DNA from: Dunaliella salina
Taxonomy: Eukaryota > Chlorophyta > Chlorophyceae > Chlamydomonadales > Dunaliellaceae
Length of the DNA stretch: 15,229 nucleotides
Assembly (NCBI GenBank): GCA_002284615.2
Contig: MU069952.1
Span: 58,721-73,949 of the forward strand
Direction of reading: 5' to 3'
Part shown: positions 7,986-15,199 of the stretch, piece after piece
Layout: every line of letters begins with the position of its first letter
How positions within the stretch are numbered: position 1 is the first letter of the stretch
Program-made: the position numbers and the translations under genes
Notes under the pieces: generated by a model
Databases searched by the model: none
Told to the model about the DNA's origin: nothing
What the model saw: only the letters and a program-made list of their open reading frames with translations

Positions 7986-8345
7986 AAGATGCTGCTCTTC
8001 TCTGAAAAATTATTGAAAGTTCAATAAGGTAAAGTTCGGGTAAAGTTCTGTTTGAGGCATGTGTAGGGAGTTGGAGGTTGTGTTGAGCAAGCTTAAAATT
8101 GCTTCTTTTGTCTGTGTAGACCAGGCCTGCCCCTACAGGGCATTTGCTGAGGGCTTTTGTAGTCATTATGCCTGTAGTGTTATGGCGTTCAGTTTTCATG
8201 TGGGAAATGATATGGTTTTGGCAGCCTGAGAGCATGTGTAGTGCGCTATTCAAGTGATGGCAGCCTGGGAGGGGGCAAGATGGATCAGTTGACCTTTTAA
8301 AACGTACTGCATGAGGGTGCCTGTGCGGTATGTACCGCAGTATAC
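7985..8345 (-). pseudogene. LINE copy C: diverged zinc-finger fragment of family 2
   Basis: Minus strand. A short piece TYRTGTLMQY (about 8330-8300) aligns with KYRTDALHTQ of copy B. After a frame change it continues with CPLPGCHHLNSALHMLSGC, MKTERHN, TKALSKCPVGAGLVYTDK and LPTHASNRTLPELYL. Block by block this parallels copies A/B (CPLC...YHVLLRC, M..N(R/K)H, EALSKG..GSSL, QVPENISRAIPDWIF), so it is a diverged relative of their zinc-finger region. The second Cys of the finger sits in C-x4-C instead of C-x2-C. It directly abuts the 3' end of copy B's reading frame and ends near 7985-8015. No nuclease follows. Confidence 0.65.
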
Positions 8346-9256
8346 TGCAGGATGGTACGCTTCATGGGTACGGAAACGTTGGGCATATTTCTGAAGGCAT
8401 TGCTGATTTTTTCACCTGCTTGCGGTAGTAAGTTTTTTATAGTAAAAGTAGTAGCCTGTTTTGGCATTGGCATATCCAAGCTTGTGTTTAGAATGCATGT
8501 GGGATTTGAGGGCATCTTGAAGATTGGGGAAATAAGTGAGCTTGTGGGCTGGTGGTGGACCCGCAGATGTACCTGCAGCATGCACTCTTTCTTCCTTGTC
8601 ACTTTGTTATTCCTGTTAGGATTTCTTAAGCTGCGTGTTTGAAGTCTAGTTATGGTGTGGGAATGTTGAGTCTGTGCATGTTCTAAAGTGATGAAGGGAT
8701 TTGTGTCGGGGCAGAATTTAAGTTCAACAAGGTGGATGTCCCTATCTTGTGGGGGGATCTTGGAAGGATCAAGGTGGGCTTGTCTGCCTGGGATAGGGCA
8801 CACAAAAAGAGCATCAGGTTGGCTTTGGTACCGGACATGTGAGGCAGTGCCATTTGGGAAGATCCAGTCTGGAATAGCTCGGGAGATGTTTTCAGGGACT
8901 TGTATGCCTTGATCCAGAAGTCTGTCATGATTGCAGCCATCCATGCTAATGAGGGATGAGCCATATCGGCCTTTACTGAGGGCTTCTACACAGAGACTAA
9001 GGGCCGCATGGTGTTTGTTGGTGTGCATCCCACTCATTGTTGGGTTGGTACACCTAAGCAGAACATGATAAATGTTGTCCGTGTACATATTCGCACGGAG
9101 TGGGCATCTATCAGAACTGGAAAAGTTGAAGTTGGAGGCATGACTCTGTGTGTGCAGTGCATCCGTTCGATACTTCATAAGATTTATTTGCTGTTCAAGG
9201 GTAATCTTTGGATTTTTCCAGAAGGAGTTGCTGATCTCCTTGTTTGAAAGATTGGG
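8297..9256 (-). pseudogene. Zinc finger plus PD-(D/E)XK-like endonuclease, LINE copy B
   Basis: The frame is open on the minus strand from about 9256 to a TAA at 8299-8297, some 319 codons, the longest in the window. In order it has: EISNSFWKNPKITLEQQINL; a finger remnant DRCPLRANMYTDNIYHVLLRC whose second Cys is replaced by Arg (copy A has CPLC), with two extra residues; RAIPDWIFPNG; QPDALFVCP; and DIHLVELKFCPDTNP, giving P-D...E-x-K of a restriction-like nuclease. Then comes EHAQTQHSHTITRLQ, matching the helix that follows the core in algal elements. The last about 120 residues (SNPTCILNTSLDMPMPKQ onward) are without motif. A 12-base in-frame deletion relative to copy A removes four residues before the E-x-K strand. 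The frame is open, but the finger has lost a ligand and the upstream RNase H is out of frame. Confidence 0.75.
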
Positions 9257-9985
9257 TTATGAGCTTCAGTGTTTGCATTAGTGGTGGGTGATGTGGCATC
9301 GTTAAGCTTCTGCCATCTCTGGTCGTGGTAGCCAGCCTGAGAGGTGTCAGCAGAGCCAAGTTTGTGTTTCTTGTGCATGTGTGTTTTAAGTTTGTCGCTC
9401 AGGTTGGTGATGTAGTGTATTGGGAACGTGTGGGAGCAGTGCATGCCATCATTTTGTGTGGAAGAGGTCTTGAATGAAAGCCAATAGAAATTGTGGAAAG
9501 GGTCCCTGGCGTCAGGGAGTGTAATGTCTATGGTGTCAGAGAGGGCTGCAGTGCGAGCGCAGGCGTCAGCCCCCTCATTTCCTATGATGCCAGAGTGGGC
9601 TTTGACTATGTAGAAATGGATAGGGTGAGGGGAGTGCTCTAATATGGTTGATATTGCATGAATGAGCTCTGCATGTTGGGGATACCTCATGCGCATCGGA
9701 TTAAGGGTTTGATTGGAAATCTGAAAGAGGCAGGATGCACTGTCAGTGGCAATTTCAGTTTGCTCGTGCTGGAGTGCCACATCATTGAATGATACCCACT
9801 AATTCTGCTCTGGTGATGGTAGTGGTAGGCCCATGTCCATTTGGTTTTATGTGCAGTTGCAAGTGTTGGAAGGGTGGAGTAGTGTCTCTTCCTGGTTTGT
9901 TAACACCTGAACCTGATAGTGGTGGGGGATTGTCATCTTCGTTTTTATTTATACTGCCATTTTCCTCCACCCCTTAATTTTGGGT
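9184..9985 (-). pseudogene. RNase H domain of LINE copy B, frameshifted
   Basis: Minus strand from about 9985: EENGSINKNED stands where RNase H has (Y)TDGS, so the first catalytic Asp appears as Asn. Then SGSGVNKPGRD and TITRAELVGI with the catalytic Glu. A seven-base insertion relative to copy A (9788-9797 region) then shifts the frame. It resumes with ALQHEQTEIATDSASCLF (catalytic Asp) and KAHSGIIGNEGADACA, which keeps the histidine and last Asp. The following linker runs to about 9263, where seven bases present in copy A are missing and the frame is lost again before the zinc finger. RNase H normally sits just behind a reverse transcriptase; here the sequence before it is the methyltransferase-like linker. 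Confidence 0.78.
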
Positions 9986-10210
9986 GTGTACATCTTTCTG
10001 GAGTTGGCAGGGGTGAATGCTGCCCTTTCTTGAGGGTACTCGTGTGAGCAGCTATGGGTGTCAGGGGGGAGTGATTGGAATTTCTGCTTCCAAGTGTTTG
10101 ATGACAAGGTGTTGGTGTGTTCGCAATGGCACGGCTGGATTTGGAGGATCTAAGGGTAGCCAACATGCTTCTGGTGCATCTTGCTTTATATCTTGCTGGA
10201 GGAGCTGGAA
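9985..10210 (-). pseudogene. Pro/Ser/Thr-rich linker of LINE copy B
   Basis: On the minus strand an open frame (10166 to 9945) encodes a low-complexity peptide (TPTPCHQTLGSRNSNHSPLT, PLPTPERCTHPKLRG). It runs between the methyltransferase-like domain and RNase H. There is no recognisable domain. In complete relatives I would expect the AP endonuclease and reverse transcriptase (about 3 kb) after such a linker, so the internal deletion joint should lie near 9980 (inference). Confidence 0.45.
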
Positions 10211-10726
10211 TCAGTCTTTGTTTGCGCTATCTAGCATTACTCTGGCATTAAGGTTCCACACAACAATGAGTTGCATAGGATAGGAAGGTGGGGTAGAATT
10301 GGGTATGGTATCAAACCAGAGTTGTGGTGCTTGAAATTGGATTTTCCTTGCAGGGAATTTGGCAAGAAAATTTGCAGTATCTGGGTATTGTTTCAGCCAG
10401 CTCATATATGCGTTGCAGCTGAAGCCTCTCCAGTGGGGCAGGGGCATGAAGGTGGCAGCTGGATCTGTGCTTTGGATGGAGGAATGCACTGCGTGGTGCA
10501 GGAGTTTAAACATTATTTCATCATCATGTGGGGGTTGGCAGAAGGAGAATCCAGTGTAGCGCACAGAGAGGGCGTCTGTGTGCGCTCCAAAGACCTGGTC
10601 TCGGTAATTTGTACTGAAGTAGGTGTTGTAGGTATTTTCAAAATCAAATGGGCTGAAATACCTCTCCACTGAGACCATGCACCATTTCTGCAAGGCTGAT
10701 CGTATGTGGGAAGGAGTAATAAACAT
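10211..10726 (-). pseudogene. Methyltransferase-like domain of LINE copy B
   Basis: This is an open frame of 171 codons. Key blocks, by residue: 2-12 FITPSHIRSAL; 23-29 YFSPFDF; 42-50 RDQVFGAHT; 58-70 TGFSFCQPPHDDE; 92-99 TFMPLPHW; 110-135 a helix and strand ending FPARKIQFQAP; and MQLIVVWNL near the end. The order, a D/N-P-P-Y/F-like loop (here Q-P-P-H at 64-67), a helix, and then a (V/L)(V/I)P-x-W strand, is that of DNA N6-adenine methyltransferases of the Dam/phage type, as found in some retroelements. QPPH lacks the catalytic Asp/Asn of (D/N)PP(Y/F), so activity is unlikely; a structural or nucleic-acid-binding role is possible. The resemblance is by pattern only. It is preceded by a stop and frame change near 10740 and ends in frame at 10211. 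Confidence 0.5.
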
Positions 10727-10744
10727 GTTTGATTTGAAAACCTT

Positions 10745-10987
10745 TTAACTCTGGTCAAACAGATTTTTTTGTTGAGCCTTTTGACGAGAGAGCAAAACCA
10801 TGATTTCAGTTGCTGAATCCTGGACAGGGGGCTGAATGGTGGCATGGATGCCTACTCTTTTGGCTGCTTCGTAGGCTTCGAGCAGGGTCTTGAGCCTGTC
10901 TATAGTGAGCATGCCCATGCATTTGCCATTGGCATTGTAGATACAGGCGCATTCTGAGGTGGCCACCTCTGGCATTTGTGCTGGCAT
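10745..10987 (-). pseudogene. Conserved spacer domain of LINE copy B
   Basis: The open frame of 80 codons includes SECACIYNANGKCMGMLTID, RLKTLLEAYEAAKR and IQPPVQDSATEIMVLLSRQ. The pattern (a Y/V-Y-D/N-x-x-G-x-C-M-G strand turn, an amphipathic helix, then FATE-like) suggests a folded segment leading into the methyltransferase-like domain, and I have the impression of the same block in related algal elements. Its function is unknown. The frame ends in a stop just before the next domain, which continues in another phase. Confidence 0.45.
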
Positions 10988-11150
10988 GGTGACCTCATCA
11001 GATGTGTCAGGGTGAAGGTTTTTCCTTCATGAGGTCAACACTTCTAATGATGATATGACATAGCCATGTTGGCATGATACCTGTCTGGGGGTTGGTAGGT
11101 TGGAAGTCAAGGGTGACATTCTTGTGAATGGCGCAGCCGGTGGTTGAGAG

Positions 11151-11400
11151 CTAAGGAGAGTCAGACAGGCTCTGAGGATTGCCTTCAAAGCCTTGGTTGA
11201 CAAGATTGTCCAGGTCTTTTCCAATGGCCAAGGGGTCTTCTACAACCTCTGGTCTTTCCAACGAGTCAAAGGCTTGTACGTGGGCATCAAAGTCTGGATG
11301 CATATGTAACATATCAGCAGCTTCCCATGTAGGATGCCACTCTACATAAATCATTTTACACTGGCAGTCCTCAGAGAAGTTGATCCTTTTCCGCTTTCTG
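11151..11400 (-). pseudogene. Second chromodomain-like segment of LINE copy B
   Basis: After a one-base shift behind the PHD finger the minus strand reads RKRKRINFSEDCQCKMIYVE and then WHPTWEAADML, DFDAHVQAFDSL. The order (I/L)-Y-x-V-x-W, then TWE, then L and a closing helix with F is the chromodomain pattern (Y-x-V-K-W...T-W-E-P...L-(I/L)xxF). The aromatic cage is partly represented (Y, W, W). The usual glycine and Pro of TWEP are missing. Chromodomains read methylated histone tails and steer some retrotransposons to heterochromatin. The frame ends at a TAG near 11151 after EGNPQSLSDSP, and up to 10987 only short frames follow. Confidence 0.5.
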
Positions 11401-11718
11401 GGAGTCTGACAGAGAGGCACATGCAGGGCAGCCCCAATGCTCATTTTGTTCCCTCAGTGCCCGGTCATTTTGGGAGCAAGCCTTGACATCTATGAGACAG
11501 CCCCAATGGTATGTGTGGTGACAGGTATCACAGATGGGCATATCTTCATGGATTTGACTTTTAAAGGTGTATTCTTTGCTCACTGGGCTCCAGCAGAGCT
11601 GGCAACACGGGTCTGCTTTCGTTCTTCTTGGTACGTGCTTTGAAGAAGCCACTTTCAGCCCATCATTTTGGAAAATGGGCAAGGCCCATTTTTCAATGGT
11701 GGCGGGGTGCCATTGCAC
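11371..11718 (-). pseudogene. PHD finger (C4HC3) preceded by a chromodomain-like segment, LINE copy B
   Basis: The first residues, QWHPATIEKWALPIF, resemble the W...TWE...L part of a chromodomain. Residues 39-100 form a complete PHD finger: C39-x2-C42, C63-x2-C66, H71-x2-C74, C97-x2-C100, with the conserved Trp two residues before the seventh ligand (HWGCPAC). The text CDTCHHTYHWGC is typical. PHD fingers bind histone H3 tails. PHD fingers in LINE proteins are known (for example in ORF1 of some CR1-like elements). All eight metal ligands are intact, but the frame breaks immediately after C100 (LSDSQKAEKDQLL-stop) and the second chromodomain-like part is one base out of phase. Confidence 0.72.
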
Positions 11719-11727
11719 TTTGTATTG

Positions 11728-11970
11728 TTATTGCTCCTTTCCTTGAGAAGATCTCTTACATATCCTGAGGTGTTGCCAGCCCAATATATCTAGGATAACA
11801 TGGTCAAAGCGGAGGATGGTGTTGCTAGCTTCAATTGCGCTTAGTACAGCAGCCTTATTCTGTTTATAATTCCAGAGCCATTGGGGAAAATCAGTGCCTG
11901 GAGTGTTTGGAGGTAGAGGACTAGGGGTTATTGTGGGTTGTGGGTTATGTTCTAGGATTGTTATTGGGTC
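11728..11970 (-). pseudogene. Segment upstream of the PHD module, LINE copy B
   Basis: The minus-strand frame is open from 11970 to TAA at 11730-11728, without an ATG of its own. It reads TPSPLPPNTPGTDFPQWLWN, then KAAVLSAIEASNTILRFDHV, then ILDILGWQHLRICKRSSQGK. Trp, acidic and hydrophobic residues alternate as in a folded helical domain. It runs into the first chromodomain-like segment after a frame change at the stop, and is preceded by a frame change near 11965 from the Pro-rich frame. It matches my recollection of the N-terminal part of algal LINE proteins, with unknown function. Confidence 0.45.
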
Positions 11971-12329
11971 TCATCTCCCTCTGGGTCTCCTGCCCCCAGT
12001 TTGTGGGGTCTGAGTGGAGTGTGTTGTGCTTGCGGATGCTCCGCATGGGGATTGTTTCTTTTACGAGTGCGTCTGCCTTGGCATGAGTGCATCTCTGCGC
12101 ATGGATGACTGTCTGGGGATGGGCTCTCCCGGCTGTTGGCGTAAGCATCTTCTATCCGTATCCTCAGCATCATAGAGGGGGTTGCTATAAGTTCTGGAAC
12201 CTGGAAGTGCACGTGTATTAGGGGCACGTCTCCCATTGTCTGGGTTGGAATTGGGGGATCTGGGGGAGCATGGCCTGGGTAAAACTTTGACCAGTTCCAT
12301 CCTGTTGGTGCATGCTCTGTCTTTATCAT
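11961..12329 (-). pseudogene. Pro/His-rich N-terminal region, LINE copy B
   Basis: The open frame of 122 codons is rich in Pro, His, Arg and Thr (FYPGHAPPDPPIPTQTMGDV, QGRRTRKRNNPHAEHPQAQ). It looks disordered and basic, as in many retroelement ORF1 regions that bind RNA. No domain is recognised. Its end overlaps the start of the next segment in another frame. Confidence 0.35.
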
Positions 12330-12372
12330 TTCTGTATATGTTGCATTACATATGCAGCGTGATTCAGGGGTT

Positions 12373-12966
12373 TTATTGGGTGAGCTGTCTTGGTTGTGAA
12401 TGATTGTGCTGATGAGGCCAGTCCTCAGTCAGAGTGTGGGTGCTGAGGGTATGGGAGAGTCTATTCAGGGCTACATTATGCTTCGACTTTACTTTGCGGC
12501 CAAACAGAGATGTGAGTTTGTTCTCGTCAATACTATGTGTGAGGTTATTACTCATCGAAGCAGAGAGCCTATTCATGCCTATTCCCATGAGCGCACAAGT
12601 GCAGTGACAGGCTAGGTGTTTAAGGGGGGGTTGTGATGGCATTGAGAGGACTTCTATTATGGGAGTGATGCTGGTGAGAAGGTAAGGTGCTCCTTGATAT
12701 GAGACGTAGAGATCGCTGTTGTTGATGCAGAGGTATTGCCTAGCACGGAGCATGTAGGGTAATTGCTTGAGGGTGAACCTGGGGTTTTGATGATATGGGT
12801 TGATGCTCCTGAGTACGTAGTGTATCAGTTGGTGGATTTGAGATTCCAGTATTGACCTGGTGACCCTGCCGTGCCTGCCAGTATTATTGAGGCTGCTGGT
12901 GAGGGTTGTTGCACATCTCGCATTATATTCTACTGCAGTGGATGTACAACCAAGACCGTCGGACAT
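12373..12966 (-). pseudogene. 5'-most open frame of LINE copy B, unrecognised
   Basis: An open frame of 197 codons begins with ATG at 12966. Blocks include RVTRSILESQIHQLIHYVLR, LPYMLRARQYLCINNSDLYV and LSTHTLTEDWPHQHNHSQP. It is helical and polar, with a few Cys/His (HLACHCTC) but no standard finger. Strand and position suggest the element's first open frame, or the N-terminus of a single long one. It could also be an unrelated gene fragment; codon use gives no contrast that I can judge by eye. A hairpin-forming repeat begins 13 bases upstream of the ATG. Confidence 0.35.
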
Positions 12967-12978
12967 TCTAGGTCCCGC

Positions 12979-13055
12979 CTGAAGAGCGTCTGAAAGCGCC
13001 TGAAATAAGACGCGCCTGAAAAATTTTCAGACGCTCTTCAGATGCTCGTCTGAAA
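12979..13055. repeat. Perfect 17-base inverted repeat with internal GC(G/C)CTGAAA copies
   Basis: ctgaagagcgtctgaaa (12979-12995) is the exact reverse complement of tttcagacgctcttcag (13025-13041), with a 29-base loop. A second, competing pairing exists: tttcagacg (13025-13033) with cgtctgaaa (13047-13055). The motif cg(t/c)ctgaaa occurs four times: at 12987, 12997, 13013 and 13047 (approximate starts). It lies between the retroelement and the 3' end of the thioredoxin gene. Confidence 0.93.
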
Positions 13056-13215
13056 TCACCACTCTGTGCAGCAACAAAATCCCGACCTTTTCTTTATGTA
13101 TGTACTCTAAAATGTCCACTTAAGCCTCGATCTGCAACTATCTCGATAGCGTGCGCAACACTCCGGCATACGGATCCACATTTCAGCTGTTCATGAAATG
13201 TTTAGTTGAAAAAGT

Positions 13216-13341
13216 TTACTGGTCACCCCCGAATTGCTTGATGTAATCCGCCAACATCTTCTGGTTGACAGCACCCTCCTTCTTGCACCCAGGCACTAAT
13301 TCGCCGTTCTTGAAAATTAAAAACGCAGGTAGCCCATACAC
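13216..13341 (-). CDS. Last exon of a thioredoxin gene, likely chloroplast x-type
   Basis: The minus-strand exon begins right after an acceptor (cccttgctgcag, ending 13342) and ends with a stop codon at 13218-13216; it encodes 41 residues. It starts VYGLPAFLIFKNGELVPG and continues KKEGAVNQKMLADYIKQFGG. This is the last third of the thioredoxin fold: the loop with the cis-proline (G-L-P), the beta-4 strand F-x-x-F-K-x-G, the beta-5 turn, and the C-terminal helix. The wording (VYGLP, F-K-x-G-x-x-VPG, REGA-like KEGA) is closest, from memory, to plant plastid thioredoxin x, which donates electrons to 2-Cys peroxiredoxin. The W-C-G-P-C active site belongs to an upstream exon. I searched the minus strand up to 15229 by eye without finding it, so the intron is longer than 1.8 kb, or the exon is orphaned. 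Confidence 0.82.
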   Translation of the reverse strand: MYGLPAFLIFKNGELVPGCKKEGAVNQKMLADYIKQFGGDQ

Positions 13342-14401
13342 CTGCAGCAAGGGCATTGTGCATTTTTTATGTGAGCAATAAAAACATTTGCGTTCCTGCG
13401 AAGCTGGCAGCAACTTGCATGCTGAGTGACCACACGACAGGGCTGTGTGCACCCCACTACAGGTCAGTGTGTGGAATTAGCTTCCTGGGGCAGCGCCGCA
13501 ACAGACATGAACAGTTCCATAATGCAGTGGGAAGATGGCATGTGCTTGATTTAACATGAGAAAAACGGTCTCACAACTTGTCTAGCGCCGTTCGACAGCC
13601 CTCATCATTCAAAGCAACTTGTTGTCCATTCCTGTGGATGAAAGGTTGGTTCACCAGCCTTCACACAGGTCCCATGTGCAATGAGTTGCAAAACCTATCC
13701 AAAGAAATTCTGGTTCCCACAACTGCCCTGAGAAATGAAGTCATTTCAGCGTGTGTGCATGAGGAATTGTCCTATGAAATTGAGACCACACAAGCAAAAA
13801 GGCAGCAAGATGAATGACATGTACAAGATACTAATCCAACCCAAAAAATGTGTGAGGTGCGTAAGATGTCGTGAACACCGGGAAAATTTCCGAGAATGAG
13901 GGAATGTGCACGCGTGCAGCTGGATATTATGTGCTTCTCATGAAAAGCTGCTAAGAAGTGGGAGACTGTGTGCCTTGTATTCCCTGAGTAAAGGAGGAAC
14001 AGGAGCAAGAAAAAAATGCAAACCTGCTTTGCTGCAGAAATAACATTGCTGTTTGCCGCTTGTGCACACAGTCCTCATAATTTTGGGGCAAGCACGGATA
14101 TTTTACTTATGCATTCCATAACATTTTGCATTCCAAAACATTTTGTGGGCTGCAGAATGATTTTGCACATGTATGGTACACAATATGTTTGAATCTGCTT
14201 TCAATTGCACAGCAGCAAATGACAGGCCCCTGACTAGCCCCCAATCAAATCGTTGCCTGCAACACACTACATCTCCACTTGGATCTGCAAGATTAAATTT
14301 TGTTCCAAGAGGAACAGTCACTGAGTGGCGTGCCGGGGCCACTGCCCCCTGAAATAGGAGAGAATGTCAAAGGGCGCCTGGCTTTTCTGAATGGAATGCA
14401 C
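13342..14401. other. Probable intron of the thioredoxin gene; no other gene supported
   Basis: If the thioredoxin exon is functional, this stretch is part of the preceding intron. It contains several short open frames on both strands without recognisable content, and a 12-base palindrome tgcacgcgtgca at 13907-13918. No thioredoxin active-site codons were found. The 59-base satellite follows. Confidence 0.4.
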
Positions 14402-15030
14402 TTGACACCCACCTAAATGGACTACGCGTGATACACCTCGTATTGCTGCATGGACTTAGGGCAGGACCCGCCCAAACTGACTGCACGTGACACCCTTTGT
14501 ATTGTTGCATCAACTTAAAGCAGGACACACGTAAATGGACTGCACGTGACATCCCTTATATTGTTGCATTAAGCTATGGCAGGACCCACCTAGAAGGACT
14601 GGGCATGACAACCCTTGTGTTGTTGCATTGCCTCAGGGCAGGACCCGCCTAAACGGACTGCACGTGACACCCCTTGTATTGTTGCATCAACTTAAAGCAG
14701 GACACATGTAAATGAACTGCACGTGACACCCCTTATATTGTTGCATTAAGCTATGGCAGGACCCACCTAGAAGGACTACGCATGACACCCCTCGTGCAGT
14801 TGCAGTCGCAGTTAACTTAGGGCAGGACACACCTAAATGGACTGCTTATGACGCCCCTTGTATTGTTGCATTAACTTAGGAAAGGAACCAACTAAATGGA
14901 CTACAAGGGACACCCAGCTTGCTTTATTGCACTAAATTAGGGCACCCACCAAAACCAACTGTACATGATGGCATCCTAAATGGACTGCATGTGGCACCCA
15001 CCTTATATTGCTGTATTAACTTGGGGCAGG
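14402..15030. repeat. 59-base satellite with three-unit (177-base) higher-order period
   Basis: About ten units read caggac(c/a)c(a/g)c, then (c/g)taaatggactgcacgtgac, then accccttgtattgttgcatt, then aacttaggg. Exact 59-base units run 14462-14520 (A), 14521-14579 (B), 14580-14638 (C), 14639-14697 (A'), 14698-14756 (B'), followed by C' (14757-14822, 66 bases). A matches A' (ending tcaacttaaag), B matches B' (ending attaagctatgg) and C matches C' (starting caggacccacctagaaggac) better than neighbours match each other, so the block A-B-C was duplicated as a unit. Units before 14462 and after 14823 are more diverged. CACGTG occurs at 14484, 14543, 14661 and 14720, only in A and B type units. Confidence 0.94.
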
Positions 15031-15149
15031 AGTCGTGCCTAATCTTGACCACTTTAAGCGTGCTGGCATACTCCTGAGCACCAGGCAGCAAAAGCATGCG
15101 ACAAATGCATTCTGGGCCGGAGTATGGATCCTTTGAGCAGACAGAGAGG

Positions 15150-15169
15150 GCGCGCGCGCGCGCGCGCGC
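15150..15169. repeat. (GC)10 dinucleotide tract
   Basis: This is an uninterrupted alternating GC tract of 20 bases just after gacagagag. Such tracts favour left-handed Z-DNA under supercoiling. Confidence 0.98.
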
Positions 15170-15199
15170 TATGCAGCTACAGGTATGAGAAGACTGGGT

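Larger units (their letters stand above)
8297..12966 (-). mobile_element. LINE copy B (family 2): long, multidomain, lacking the reverse transcriptase
   Basis: This is a minus-strand composite whose parts are listed separately. From 12966 down it has two unrecognised frames, a chromodomain-like segment, a PHD finger, a second chromodomain-like segment, a conserved spacer, a methyltransferase-like domain, a proline/serine linker, RNase H, a zinc finger and a PD-(D/E)XK-like nuclease. The segment 8622-9950 is paralogous to copy A. Elements with RNase H and a restriction-like nuclease in one protein are known from green algae (Dualen/RandI-type LINEs); assignment to that clade is an inference because the reverse transcriptase, which defines clades, is absent. 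I cannot define either terminus or a target-site duplication. All parts are broken by frameshifts. Confidence 0.8.

Noticed and set aside
10017..10672. Plus-strand open frames opposite the methyltransferase-like domain
   Set aside because: They are antisense shadows. The minus-strand frame has the conserved motif order, while the plus frames have none.
12961..13060. Rho-independent terminator
   Set aside because: The stem-loop is perfect, but the sequence context is eukaryotic, the loop is long (29 bases), there is no T-run after the stem, and the stem can pair in two ways.
13860..14345. Candidate upstream thioredoxin exon on the minus strand
   Set aside because: Open segments exist (for example one ending near 14103), but none contains W-C-G-P-C or the strand and helix that should precede VYGLP.
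14402..15030. CRISPR-like regular 59-base periodicity
   Set aside because: Similarity covers the entire unit, with no conserved-repeat and unique-spacer alternation. It is a satellite.
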